Origin: Desulfomonile tiedjei DSM 6799
GTDB lineage: Bacteria > Desulfobacterota > Desulfomonilia > Desulfomonilales > Desulfomonilaceae
DNA length: 64,000 nt
Assembly (NCBI RefSeq): GCF_000266945.1
Contig: NC_018025.1
Span: 6,018,001 to 6,082,000, forward strand
Reading direction: 5' to 3'
The first letter of the stretch is position 1. Each line of letters opens with the position of its first letter. The translations under genes and the position numbers were made by a program. Below are positions 15,371-25,000 of this stretch, in pieces. The notes beneath the pieces were generated by a model that worked only from the letters and a program-made list of their open reading frames with translations, was not told the DNA's origin and ran no database searches.

Positions 15371-15442
15371 ATTGCTGACGAGATTGATTAACCTGGAATT
15401 TTTGCCAGGACGAACGTGAATTATTATCGGAAGGACAGAATT

Positions 15443-15958
15443 ATGAATCGCTTGATTGCTGGTGACGAGCAGACGACGTATGGGCCCTATCGACTGACAC
15501 GCGAGACGGTGGACAGGTGGCCATTATTGGTGAACTGCTACAGCGAAAAGATGCGAGACGCGATGCTGAGAGCATCCATTATGGGATACTTCGTCAATCC
15601 ATTCCCAAAGGTGAAATCGCCTTATTACCGATGGTGCTCCAATGTGCTCATTCCGTTCATTGGATTTACTCCGCGGAGAACCAGAGCAAGCATTTTGGTC
15701 GATCTGCTTCCAATGTGTGCGGAGTTTCCGGAAAATGCTCTTGACGAGCTGGCAGAAATATTACGGCCTCATGCGGGACGGAATAGTTTTGCAGTGGGGA
15801 TTGCATCATACGTCGACCATGTGCGGGTGCGAGATATTGACGCGTTGGGTAAGAGGCTGGTGGAGTTCGTTCAGGCCAATGCGACGTATCGAGAGCCAGA
15901 GAGAAGCGAATTTGAGCAACGGCTGGGAGTTGTCAGGCCAGCAGCATTGACGTGCTAA
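15443..15958 (+). CDS. Island protein of unknown function
   Basis: The 171-residue soluble protein begins at ATG 15443 after GGAAGGA; a GTG 27 bases upstream is less well placed. It is rich in Arg and aromatic residues (SPYYRWCSNVLIPFIGFTPR) and mainly helical in the second half. No motif is recognised. A hairpin of 11 bp follows the stop (15966-15999) and probably ends its transcript. Its place between the putative origin and the integrase module suggests a replication or maintenance accessory role, but that is only position. Confidence 0.5.
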   Translation: MNRLIAGDEQTTYGPYRLTRETVDRWPLLVNCYSEKMRDAMLRASIMGYFVNPFPKVKSPYYRWCSNVLIPFIGFTPRRTRASILVDLLPMCAEFPENALDELAEILRPHAGRNSFAVGIASYVDHVRVRDIDALGKRLVEFVQANATYREPERSEFEQRLGVVRPAALTC

Positions 15959-15965
15959 GTTGCGC

Positions 15966-15999
15966 GGGGATTCAGCGTGGTAATTCGTGCTGATTCCCC
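15966..15999 (+). terminator. Strong stem-loop after gene 15443-15958
   Basis: GGGGATTCAGC (15966-15976) pairs perfectly with GCTGATTCCCC (15989-15999) across a 12-base loop, seven bases after the stop codon. There is no T-run, so it may be a processing or rho-independent-like stop of weak type. Confidence 0.45.
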
Positions 16000-16132
16000 C
16001 ACGTCCAGCAATCGGGACATGCCAGAGATTGACGTGCGGGTGAGACAGCACTAACTTAATTCGACGCGGCTAACAATGACATATAACAAAAATAAAGGCT
16101 TAATCATTTCGAGCACTTGCGCGTCATGAAAA

Positions 16133-16396
16133 ATGGTGCGAGTGCAGGGAATAAATGGTTACAGTTTTTCGATGCAGAATCAGTGTGCTGAGATCAAGAT
16201 ACGCGCGGAGCGGAAAGCGGGTGAGATGTTGGAAAAGATAGAGAAAGATAATAGGGGACGTCCCCTAAAAAACCCGTCGCACGATGAAACAGGTTTTTCC
16301 CCAAAACTTTCAGACTTCGGAATCTCTCGCTCCTCTTCCTCCCGCTGGCAATCGGTCGCGGCTATACCGGAAGAACAGTTTGAACAGCTGCGTTAA
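16133..16396 (+). pseudogene. Fragment of a mobile-element protein with SMC/ParB-linker-like pattern
   Basis: The frame contains QNQCAEIKIRAERKAGEMLE and then SHDETGFSPKLSDFGISRSS with SRWQSVAAIPEEQFEQLR and a stop. I recognise this as the middle of a protein family common in phages and islands, where it is preceded by an A-Y-A-R-Q-A-K-N segment and followed by a longer C-terminal helix. Both flanks are missing here and no good ribosome site is seen, so it is probably a truncated gene. The family function is unknown; the motif resembles helix-turn-helix parts of ParB-like proteins. Confidence 0.5.
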
Positions 16397-16712
16397 TGGT
16401 GCGCAAAGTTTGCGTAGGATAAAAAGGTATTGACAGGCTTCACTGATTTTCGATATCAGGTGGACCACTATCAACAGAGCGTAACAAATTGATTGCTGTC
16501 AATTCCCAGAATTGGCAGAGAACGGGATTTCCCATAGTATTGAGGGTAATTGCTTGCGATGCGCGTAATTGGATGTCCGGTCTGTGTAGCTTCCCTGCTG
16601 CACCCTATCGTCTCTGAGAAGGGTACGCTGATTATGGTGCTACCCTGAGACAAGTTGCATCCTTCAGGATGTGCCCTGCACTAGACAGGGATTAACGCGA
16701 GGTGAAATATGA
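16397..16712 (+). promoter_or_regulatory. Gap before the Xis-integrase pair, with a candidate promoter
   Basis: No gene is supported in these 316 bases. TTGACA at 16430-16435, followed after 17 bases by ATATCA (16453-16458), is a plausible promoter for the downstream HTH-integrase pair. CGCAAAGTTTGCG just upstream (about 16411-16424) is a near-perfect palindrome and a possible operator. GCATCCTTCAGGATGTGC near 16,660 forms a small hairpin. Confidence 0.45.
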
Positions 16713-17150
16713 TTGAATCACCTAAACGAGAGCGCAACAGAAGGGCCATTTGAGCATTCGACTGACGAGCTGACGAATTCCACAAATCCCATCCCCCAGC
16801 TATTAACCCCAAAGGAAGCAGCTACCCTACTGCGCATAAGCATCAAAGCGCTTAACGCGTTGGCTCATGCTGGTAAAATCGGTTACGTCTGGAAAAATAA
16901 TCGAGAGCGTGGATATTTCCACGAGCATTTGAGGCAATACCTCGCGGCAAGAGAAGTGGTTGCGACCCTATCTTGTGCGAGGAAGAGGGGACCGGTTGTA
17001 CCGGTAGAACCGTGCAAATCGGTTGACAATCGCGTCTCTGAGTCTTTACGATTCCGCCCGAAAGGTGGTGGTGACAGTAGGACGCGACGAGAATCAGAAA
17101 GAGGGAAGGTGTTTAGAGCACAGCTTCGAGAGGAGATGTGCAAATGGTAA
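16713..17150 (+). CDS. Excisionase/AlpA-like HTH protein
   Basis: The 145-residue protein, from a TTG start after GAGGTGA, has a helix-turn-helix of the MerR/HTH_17 excisionase type at residues ~30-75: QLLTPKEAATLLRISIKALN and AGKIGYVWKNNRERGYFHE. The C-terminal third is basic (RKRGP..., FRPKGGGDSRTRRESERGK) and could bind DNA non-specifically. Its stop overlaps the integrase start by seven bases, so the two are translationally coupled. A directionality factor or activator of integration/excision is the likely role. Confidence 0.65.
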   Translation: MNHLNESATEGPFEHSTDELTNSTNPIPQLLTPKEAATLLRISIKALNALAHAGKIGYVWKNNRERGYFHEHLRQYLAAREVVATLSCARKRGPVVPVEPCKSVDNRVSESLRFRPKGGGDSRTRRESERGKVFRAQLREEMCKW

Positions 17151-18349
17151 CACGGAGAACCAATAAACAGGGTATTCAGGATAGTGTCTGGACAGTCTAC
17201 TTTAAGCCATTTCGGGACCGTAAAATCGGTCTGAAACTTGAGACCACGAGCAAACGTGAGGCTATGGCGATTGAAGCAGCGATATTGAGAGCGTGCAGAA
17301 GTGCGGATTATTCCATCCTTGACGGTGAGGCGCGCGAGGCATGTGCCCGTATGTTCAGAAATCAGGGCTGGGAATTGCCAGAATGTCTCGGTGGTACGAC
17401 GGTTCCCGTGGAAGAACTGACATTGTGGCGTGCGATTCAGACGACACTCAGTTACCCAGACATTCGAGACAGCTCGAATCGACAGAGGATGCAAGAGGGA
17501 TTCGCGCATCTGGTCGAATTTTTCAGTAAAGGTTTTGCGGTAAAAGAACTCTGGATACACCATATAAAGGAGTATCAGAGAGCGCGACAGGCTGAACATG
17601 CAGCACATAGCACGATAAACAAAGAGATTGCCGCACTGTCGAAACTCTTCCAGGTGCTCATTGAGTTGCGAGAGATTCAGGTTAATCCGTGCAGGTCTGT
17701 GAAGCCATTGACAGAGAAGAACGATAAACGACAGGTCTACATAAGCCATGCGGATTATCAACGCATCATTTCCGCTTTGCCTGACTGGTACGTCCCCATC
17801 GTTCAGACTGCCTACTATACTGGTATGCGAAGAGGCGAAATACTTGGGCTGACGTGGAATCGAGTCAATCTGAAATCACGGATCGTCTATCTAGGACCGG
17901 ATGACGTGAAGGAACGAAACTTCAAGCGTGTTCCGATTCATCAAGACCTACTCCCCATTTTGGACCGGTTGCGTAAACAGATAGTCGGCGCCGAACACGT
18001 CTTTCATCGTGAAGGCGACCCGATTACGCACAAATATCAGGTCCGGTGGCCTTGGGATAGGATAGTCTCGAAACTGGAAGGGTTGAATCCTACTCCGCAC
18101 TTTCATGACCTGAGACATACGTGGAAGACGAATGCCAGACGTAGCGGTATGGACATGGAACTTCGCGAAAGTATTCTTGGGCATGCGACCCGAGGAAAGA
18201 GCATCAGCGAGGGTTATGGCGTTATCAGTGACGCTGAACTCATTCAGGCAATCGACCGGATGACGTTCGACCACGGGGAAACAATGATATGGGTTCCGAG
18301 TGCCAAAAGAAAAAGCAGACAGGGAGTAGCTGTCTGCAATTTTGGGTAA
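17144..18349 (+). CDS. int: Tyrosine-recombinase integrase of the tRNA-Glu island
   Basis: This 401-residue integrase has an N-terminal arm-binding part (1-100), a SAM-like core-binding domain (~110-200), and a catalytic domain with Arg in TGMRRGEILGL (~227), HDLRHTW (~321), the LGHATRGK segment (~345) and the nucleophile Tyr in ISEGYG (~356). The ATG at 17144 is preferred to the GTG at 17138 because GAGAGGAG is then eight bases away. It ends 50 bp from the intact tRNA-Glu, with a terminator hairpin built into its last codons. It should join the attachment core in the tRNA 3' end with the one in the circular element. Confidence 0.92.
   Translation: MVTRRTNKQGIQDSVWTVYFKPFRDRKIGLKLETTSKREAMAIEAAILRACRSADYSILDGEAREACARMFRNQGWELPECLGGTTVPVEELTLWRAIQTTLSYPDIRDSSNRQRMQEGFAHLVEFFSKGFAVKELWIHHIKEYQRARQAEHAAHSTINKEIAALSKLFQVLIELREIQVNPCRSVKPLTEKNDKRQVYISHADYQRIISALPDWYVPIVQTAYYTGMRRGEILGLTWNRVNLKSRIVYLGPDDVKERNFKRVPIHQDLLPILDRLRKQIVGAEHVFHREGDPITHKYQVRWPWDRIVSKLEGLNPTPHFHDLRHTWKTNARRSGMDMELRESILGHATRGKSISEGYGVISDAELIQAIDRMTFDHGETMIWVPSAKRKSRQGVAVCNFG
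18315..18343 (+). terminator. Terminator at the end of the integrase gene
   Basis: GCAGACAG (18315-18322) pairs with CTGTCTGC (18330-18337), followed by AATTTT. It overlaps the last codons of the integrase. A second small palindrome, GCTAGATTTTTCTAGC-like (18367-18382), lies between it and the attachment core and may be part of the right attachment site. Confidence 0.65.
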
Positions 18350-18362
18350 CTTTCAGGAAACT
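18344..18362 (+). promoter_or_regulatory. Direct repeat shared by the two island ends (right copy)
   Basis: GGGTAACTTTCAGGAAACT matches the left copy at 8198-8216 with two mismatches and overlaps the integrase stop codon. It is a candidate arm-type integrase site 37 bp from the attachment core. Confidence 0.5.
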
Positions 18363-18399
18363 CAAAGCTAGATTTTTTCTAGCAAATATATCTAAGTAT

Positions 18400-18477
<78 letters not shown>

Positions 18478-18534
18478 GAAGAATCACTGCTTTGCATAGT
18501 AGCTCGGATCGAAAACTCTATTTTATTCGTTCCG

Positions 18535-18610
18535 TGGTGGGCCGTGCTGGACTCGAACCAGCGACTCTCTGCTTAAAAGGCAGATACTCTACCGTCTGAG
18601 TTAACGGCCC
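18535..18610 (-). tRNA. tRNA-Lys (anticodon TTT)
   Basis: The 76-base cloverleaf has acceptor stem GGGCCGT/ACGGCCC, D-loop TCAGACGGTAGAG, anticodon loop CTTTTAA, T-arm CTGGTTCGAGTCCAG and encoded CCA. It is upstream of tRNA-Glu on the same strand, 57 bases apart, so the two are probably one transcript. Confidence 0.95.
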
Positions 18611-18807
18611 TCAACCTCAGCCGGAAACAATCACCTGGATGCTGTACTCGTATAAGCGTCCCGTATAGGCGCCCAAGCTTCCCTGTGACGTCGGCCCCAA
18701 CAGAATTCAACCATTAAAGCATAACCCATGTACTTCTGTCAAGTACCTCGGACCGATGTTCGTGCAGGGTGATACAAAAGTGTACAAAAATAGCTATTTT
18801 CAGACAG

Positions 18808-19902
18808 TTACAACTCCGGACTTGTCAGATCCGCCACACCCCATTGTTCGATGCGGTGTCGGTTCAAGGTCAGAAAAGCAGAAAGCGGGGCGTACATATT
18901 GCACTGAGAACAGATTTCCGGAATATCGCCCGCGTCCCACGCAGCACGGATTTTCCGAATCGTATCCCCTTTCCAAATGCGATCGATGGAATCCCTCTGC
19001 ACATTGCCGACCAGCAGTTCCCCTTGCATGTCAACACAGCAGCAAAGGTTCACATCTCCGTTAACATATACCTGAAGGCCGTAATAAAGCTGCTCGCAAG
19101 GTTCCCGCCTGTCATGGATACGACGAAACCTGTTTCCTGCAGGGAGGTCCTCTTCACGAATCGACCCGGTCCAATTGACATAGTCGTCATCAATAACGCT
19201 TATGTAGCTGCCGAGAAGCTCTACCGCTCGACGATAATCGGGAGACGCAAAAACCGCGCGATACGGCTTTGCACATCTCAAGCCGACAGAAATCGCAACA
19301 GGACGGCCGAGCTGATTGTTGGTCTCGAGCAGATCGAACAGATTCGCCATGACCCGTTCATACCTGTCGACCCCGTACACGGATCGATACATGTCTTTGC
19401 TACCGATACTCGTGCTTACAAATATCCAGTTTACACCGGAGGTCAACAGGTTTTTCGCACCGTGAAGATCGAGTGCGATCAAATTCGTCGCGAAGCTGAT
19501 TTCCTTTATGGACGACTCCGAGCGTGCTCGCTGGATCTTTGCGATGAGTCCTTTGTCCACGAGGGGATCTCCTACCAGAGGCGTCAAGCTCAGATCACCA
19601 CCACCGTAAGCGACATATCGATCGAGCAGCATGGAGAAGAAGTCCGAAGTCATCACTTGAGGCGGTCTTTTGCGGAATCGATATGCGCAAAACGAGCACC
19701 TGGCGTTACAGATGTTGGTCGTTTCCACATCGAGTATGGTGAGTCGGGATTCCAGAATCCGCTTGAGACGGCGAGCGACATCCGGATCCATCTTCTGTGT
19801 CCTGATACCGGAAAACCGCTTCTTTACGGACTTGACCATGGGCGCGATGAAGGGAATAAGCCGGGGATAACGTGCTAAAATTTTCGATACGAACGCTCTC
19901 AT
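18808..19902 (-). CDS. Radical SAM protein with SPASM domain
   Basis: The 364-residue protein carries ETTNICNARCSFCAYRF (residues ~60-75), the CxxxCxxC motif that binds the [4Fe-4S] cluster and SAM, followed by the radical-SAM barrel. The C-terminal SPASM region has CEQLYYGLQVYVNGDVNLCC, then C and the later CSQCNMY, enough cysteines for an auxiliary cluster. Such proteins modify peptides, sugars or cell-surface molecules. Its neighbour is a membrane glycosyltransferase, which favours a role in surface glycan or lipid modification, but the substrate is unknown. The first ~30 residues are basic and may sit at the membrane. Confidence 0.85.
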   Translation of the reverse strand: MRAFVSKILARYPRLIPFIAPMVKSVKKRFSGIRTQKMDPDVARRLKRILESRLTILDVETTNICNARCSFCAYRFRKRPPQVMTSDFFSMLLDRYVAYGGGDLSLTPLVGDPLVDKGLIAKIQRARSESSIKEISFATNLIALDLHGAKNLLTSGVNWIFVSTSIGSKDMYRSVYGVDRYERVMANLFDLLETNNQLGRPVAISVGLRCAKPYRAVFASPDYRRAVELLGSYISVIDDDYVNWTGSIREEDLPAGNRFRRIHDRREPCEQLYYGLQVYVNGDVNLCCCVDMQGELLVGNVQRDSIDRIWKGDTIRKIRAAWDAGDIPEICSQCNMYAPLSAFLTLNRHRIEQWGVADLTSPEL

Positions 19903-19987
19903 TGCAGCTCGATCCGACTAAGACTTTTCAACAAAAGTAGTCACTGATTTGAGTAACCTACCTGATTCTTGTGAATCGATCAAGCGA

Positions 19988-21685
19988 TCACTTTTCAGGT
20001 CCGACCTGCTCCTGTGAATGCCGATGGAGCACTTCCCAGGGACCGATTGAACGCACCAGCCTGAAATGCTCTTGAATAAGATTTTTCGTCAGGGGGAATT
20101 GATCGAGCATATCCAATCCCAGCCATGCACATTTTTCCAGGACTATAACTTCTACGCCATTCCGTTTCAGGTCGGAAGCGATCCATCGGTCGAGCAAGGG
20201 TTCTCCCTTTGCAGAGTAGGTTACGCCGGGGTGGAACCAACAGATCGGTTGAGGATTCGGCTTACCCACTATACCATATAGCATGGTGAAGTCCGGAAAC
20301 ACAAAGAAAGGCTTGCCCTGGGCTGTCAAATGACTGACGAGATCGACCACTTCGTTACCAGTCAATTGCCACGTGCGTATCGTAGTCGGCTCGCCCCATT
20401 TCAGAGTGCTCAGACCCTGTATCGGCAAAGAACGGAAGATCGAGGTGGAAAAAAGCAGATCTCTCCGGTTCCACGAGAGATCGCAACCGACGAAGGTCAA
20501 CCCGAAACCCATACACAGGAATACTACCGAGATTACCAGCGGCTTAATTCTCACGAGCGGCAACAAGAATTCCTGTGCCAATCCAAAGGATAAAGCAACG
20601 ATAATCCCTGTAAACGGGACCATATATATTACCGCATTATTCATGGTCGGGATCATCAGGCTCTGTACAGTCAACAGCAGCAGTAAGAGAGTAAATGCTA
20701 TTTTGCTGCGCGGGGTCTTCTGCAAATTATACTGCATTAAGAACGCTGCAGCTACACATATCCAAATTACAGCCGAACCGTAGAGAGCAATCCTCAACAT
20801 GGGGTGTTCATAAGGGATAAGCATACGCTTCAGCCCGACCGTTAACGACTGAGCCCGTGATAAGCCAAGCTCGAATGGCACTTCCAGGAAGTAATGATTA
20901 AAGAGCGACAAGTCGGAATACCGGTGAACCCATAGCACAAAAGTTGCGAGGGTTGTGAATAACCCGATCGCGAACGTTCCCACAAGCGACCAATCGCGGC
21001 GACTTGCTTCTTTCCAGCAGCACGACGCAAAGATCAACCCAAAGCAGGCCGCGGCAATAAGAACACCGGCATTCTGCTTACTCAAGATCGCCAGAGCTGA
21101 AAGTATACCGCATGCGAGAATGATGAGATTCCTTGCCAATTGTCCTGTACTTGTGGACACAAGAACATACACAATGAGCGCCAAGGCGAAAAAGCCGAGG
21201 AAGAACGCAGTATGCTCGAGATACGGCGTTCCGAAAGATGGATAAAACCAGACAGCAGTCAAAACACCTGATGAGATTGCGAGATATGTTCGTCCGGGAA
21301 AAAGAGTCCTGATGACAGAGATCGCGCATAAAGCAGCGACTGCATTGGCCGTGCACGAATGGAGTAAGTAGGAAGAAAAAGAGACTCCAAAAATCCAAAA
21401 AAAAGCAGCTTGAGCCAAGAAAGGAATCGGACCGATGGGACTCACAAAGTCTTTGAACGGTACTTGACCGGTAAGAAGGCGGTACCCACCATCGAAAACG
21501 ATGGATTGATCAGAAGAAAAGAGACCTCGCTGGCCGCAGATCCAACAAAAGAAGAAGGCGAAGACTGCCACTGCGATATACGAAAAAGTCATTCCCCACG
21601 TAAGAGTGCTACGCGGAAGAAGCTCCTTATCAGTATTGCTTTCGCTACTCTTTTCCAGCGTTCGTGTAGTCGTATGAATCGGCAT
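19988..21685 (-). CDS. ArnT-like polytopic membrane glycosyltransferase
   Basis: The 565-residue product has about eleven hydrophobic segments. After the first comes SSDQSIVFDGGYRLLTGQVP and FKDFVSPIGPIPFL, with the early Asp residues in the first periplasmic loop that are typical of GT-C (ArnT/PMT-like) polyprenyl-phosphate sugar transferases. The C-terminal ~100 residues are soluble. ATG 21685 is chosen because GGAGGGG precedes it; the longer TTG start runs into the hairpin-repeat element. The ribosome site lies within a 13-bp sequence that also flanks the other side of that element. Substrate is unknown. Confidence 0.75.
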   Translation of the reverse strand: MPIHTTTRTLEKSSESNTDKELLPRSTLTWGMTFSYIAVAVFAFFFCWICGQRGLFSSDQSIVFDGGYRLLTGQVPFKDFVSPIGPIPFLAQAAFFWIFGVSFSSYLLHSCTANAVAALCAISVIRTLFPGRTYLAISSGVLTAVWFYPSFGTPYLEHTAFFLGFFALALIVYVLVSTSTGQLARNLIILACGILSALAILSKQNAGVLIAAACFGLIFASCCWKEASRRDWSLVGTFAIGLFTTLATFVLWVHRYSDLSLFNHYFLEVPFELGLSRAQSLTVGLKRMLIPYEHPMLRIALYGSAVIWICVAAAFLMQYNLQKTPRSKIAFTLLLLLLTVQSLMIPTMNNAVIYMVPFTGIIVALSFGLAQEFLLPLVRIKPLVISVVFLCMGFGLTFVGCDLSWNRRDLLFSTSIFRSLPIQGLSTLKWGEPTTIRTWQLTGNEVVDLVSHLTAQGKPFFVFPDFTMLYGIVGKPNPQPICWFHPGVTYSAKGEPLLDRWIASDLKRNGVEVIVLEKCAWLGLDMLDQFPLTKNLIQEHFRLVRSIGPWEVLHRHSQEQVGPEK

Positions 21686-21700
21686 GCCCCTCCACGGCAC

Positions 21701-21902
21701 AGGCGCTAACTTTGCGGGCAATTCTTTGTCCCGCAGGGACCAAAGAAAATAGCCCGGTAATTCATTGCCGGGATTTTGAGTATCAGTCGTCTCTCCGGGA
21801 CTCGAAAATCATTGGGTTTTTCCTTAACCGGCGATGAATCGCCGGCCTATTGTCAGTTGTTCCTCCGGAACAAACGACCAAAAACGCCATAAGTTAGCGC
21901 CT
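21701..21902. repeat. Hairpin-array element, copy 1
   Basis: This ~202-bp element is bounded by AGGCGCTAAC (21701-21710) and GTTAGCGCCT (21893-21902), perfect 10-bp inverted ends. Inside are successive small palindromes: GTCCCGCAGGGAC, a CCCGGTAATTCATTGCCGGG stem, GTCTCTCCGGGAC (imperfect), CCGGCGATGAATCGCCGG and GTTCCTCCGGAAC. It is the reverse complement of 50551-50750 with high identity. The 13-bp sequence CCCCTCCACGGCA occurs on both sides, at 21687-21699 and 21906-21918. It encodes no protein. Confidence 0.85.
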
Positions 21903-22006
21903 ATACCCCTCCACGGCAACCGGACGAAGTTGGCGCTGTCACATCCATGTGGTCGGTTGCCCGTGTGAAGAGTCGATTCTACAATAATTCTCGACTGGCA
22001 GCGAAG

Positions 22007-25000
22007 CTAAAAGGACATTAACTCAATCAATTCTTCTCTGGAGAAATGCTTCAGCAACATTTGATCGTCCTGCTTGACAACGCTCTCCATAAGTCGCCGT
22101 TTTCGGCTAATTATCAAATCGATCTTCTCTTCAAGAGTATTCTCGGTCACCAGTTTGAACACCTGGACTCCGCGGCTCTGGCCGATTCTGTGAACCCTAT
22201 CCGTAGCTTGATCTTCACGAGCAGAATTCCACCAGCGATCGTAATGAATAACAACAGATCCTCCAGTCAGATCGATTCCCAAACCCGAAGCTCTCAAAGA
22301 AGCACTGAATACCATGCAATCCGAGTCATGATTGAACCGTCGGACAGGTTCCGCTCTGTTACGTGTGTGTCCTTTAATAGTGGCAAATTCTATCTTCCTG
22401 TCCCGGAGATACGCTTCGATGAGTTCAAGCATTTTCACATATTGACTGAATACAACCACCTTTTGTCCAGACCCGAGGCTTTCGTCCAGAAGCTCTACAA
22501 ACAAGTCCCACTTTCCCGATGCATATTTCTCGTAATTTGTTGAGTCTCCTTCCAACAAAGCCGGATGGTTGCAGATCTGCTTGAGATAGTTCAGTACAGC
22601 GAAAACGTGCATGTAAGGAACAGTCTTATCCGGATCCTTGAGTGTTTGAACAAGCGCGCGACCCTGGTTTTCCACGATGTCCCGGTAGAACCGAATCTGA
22701 TCGTCACTGAGACCGCATCGCCGAATATCTTCTATTTTAGGAGGCAATTCTTTGAGAACCTGCTCTTTTTTTCGGCGCAGCGTAAAAGGCTGAATCATCC
22801 GGGAAAGCTTTTCCTTAGCAGCGTGATCGTTTGTCTCCTCAATTAACTGACGAAAATGCGTTTCAAACAGAGAATCAGTCATAAGATATCCGGGCAGTAT
22901 GACGTCGAAAAGTGATTTCAAATCCGTAACACTGTTCTCGATGGGCGTACCGGTAAGGCCGATAGTGCATACGGATTCCAAAGCTCTGATTGCCGCGTAC
23001 GTCTTGGTGGATTTATTCTTTATCGCTTGTACTTCATCCAGCACGATCAGATCGAAACGGAATTCGGCCAACATTTCTACATCCCTGAGTGCGATACCGT
23101 ACGAAGTTATAATCAGGAGATGTTCTTCAAACGCCTGGTGAAAAGACCGATCAGTCCCGTGATAAATATAAGGATCGAGGAAAGGACAATATTCCATGAG
23201 CTTGTCCTTCCAGTGGCTCAAGACTGTGGTCGGGCACACCACGAGAAAACGCAATCTATCGCTCTTGCGGGTTTGTCGCGACAGAATTCCTGTCATGAGC
23301 GCCATAATCTGATGGGTCTTTCCTAACCCCATATCGTCGCACAACAGACCGGAAAAACCGTTTTCATAAAGAAACCAAAGCCATCCAAAACCGTTTTTCT
23401 GATACCCGCGCAGTTTGCCTTTCATCGTTCGGGTCGAAGGAATGCGCCCTGCTGGTTTCAGCAATTCGAAGCCTTGGAACCAGTCACGGATCTTGGTCGA
23501 TGAAAAGCGCTTTTCGACTCGATCGTGCAAAGCCAGAAAACGTAAGTACTCGGTACGGCCAATGGAAATGGAATCACCAGTATCGAGAAGTTTCTCATCC
23601 AAACCATCCATCCAGGCGAATTCCCGGGAACTGGTGTCTATCCACTTGTCATCGCAAATCAAAAACCTTTTCTTGTCCTTGCGGGATTGGAAAATATCTC
23701 TGAACGGGACAACGAATCCTCCGAAATCATAGGTGATCTGAAGAGACAAGTTGTCGCGGCCGAAATCCTTGTGATCCACCAGAACCTGCTGATATGTTTC
23801 CAGAGTCTCATGATCTACAAGATCGCCATCCATGAGGATGGAGGATTCCGTCTTGAGCACTTCTCCGTGTTCCTGGAGAAACGCATTGATTTTGTCCGCG
23901 GGTATTACAGTCCGTTTCTGAGCAGAGAAATACTCGGCCGGCAAATTCGTAGGGTTAACCGCGATCTGAAAGAAGCCCCAATCCGGAAAAAAGTAGTATG
24001 CGCCGAACAGTTGCTGTTCCAGCTTAGTACGATCCAGGTATTCCTGTCCCGGCTCTGCATCCGGATCGGGATTTTCCACCACGGGTGTGACGTGGAGCGC
24101 CGATGATTCCGCCATTTCAATACGATAGCCTGTTTTCAGCATGTGTGGATGAATGAGCAGATCCGACCCGATCGCTCCCTTCTTGTGCGCTACCTCCATC
24201 ACGGACCCGATCAGATTTCGCGGTGGTATGAGCCTCAGAATAACAGTGTCACTTTCGTCAAATGCTTCTACACACAACTCCTGTTTGTGCTCGAGGAATC
24301 GGAAATGAAAATTTCCGCCTCCGCGACCGCACACGAGAAATCCCACTTTGGCAATGCGATGCCAAATGCTGTCTTCCATGTATTGGCGAACAGACTTCAT
24401 ACCACGGCGGTTGATCTCATGCTCCGATTCGGAGTATTGCCAGGGTCTTCGCCTGAGAGAAGGGACATTCGGGTCTTTTAGCTTTCGCCCGTACATTCGT
24501 CGGAAGAGGGTGGAGTCTATGTCTCTACGAATCAAATCAAAAAACTCGTGGAGGAATTCCTCTACCAGCCTTTCTCCAGGCATGAAAGCCATTATTTCAT
24601 TCTGATTCCTGTCTGAAAAACTGATTCTCAGCCCTTCACCCCCGTGATTTACCTGAACTTTGAATCCCAGCAGCGAATCGCCGAAATTCTTGAATCCGAA
24701 CGAGCTGATCTCATGCCAGAAACTGTCCTGAAAATCTTCGTCAAGTGTACGGAGTCGACCGGTTTCAGGATCAGGTCGCAGAATGTATCGCACAAACGAA
24801 ACAATATGATGGCAGTACGTTCGAGTAGACGAGCGAAAGCATCCGCACGCTGCTCTGGTAAGAACTTTTGTGTCCGGATCAAGTGAGATGTGAACGTTCA
24901 CTCCCTTTTCGGAGGAATCACTCACCAGTCCAAAATACGATTCTCTTCCGAAGTTAATATGCGAAATTCGCGAGGTTTCCGCCAGCCGTAGGCCGCGATC

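Noticed and set aside
15191-15391. A 66-codon frame through the iteron region
   Set aside because: It is made of the GTCCGA repeats and lacks a ribosome site; the repeat function explains the DNA better.
18769-19878. A 369-codon plus-strand frame opposite the radical SAM gene
   Set aside because: The opposite strand has clear CxxxCxxC and SPASM motifs; this frame has no features of a protein.
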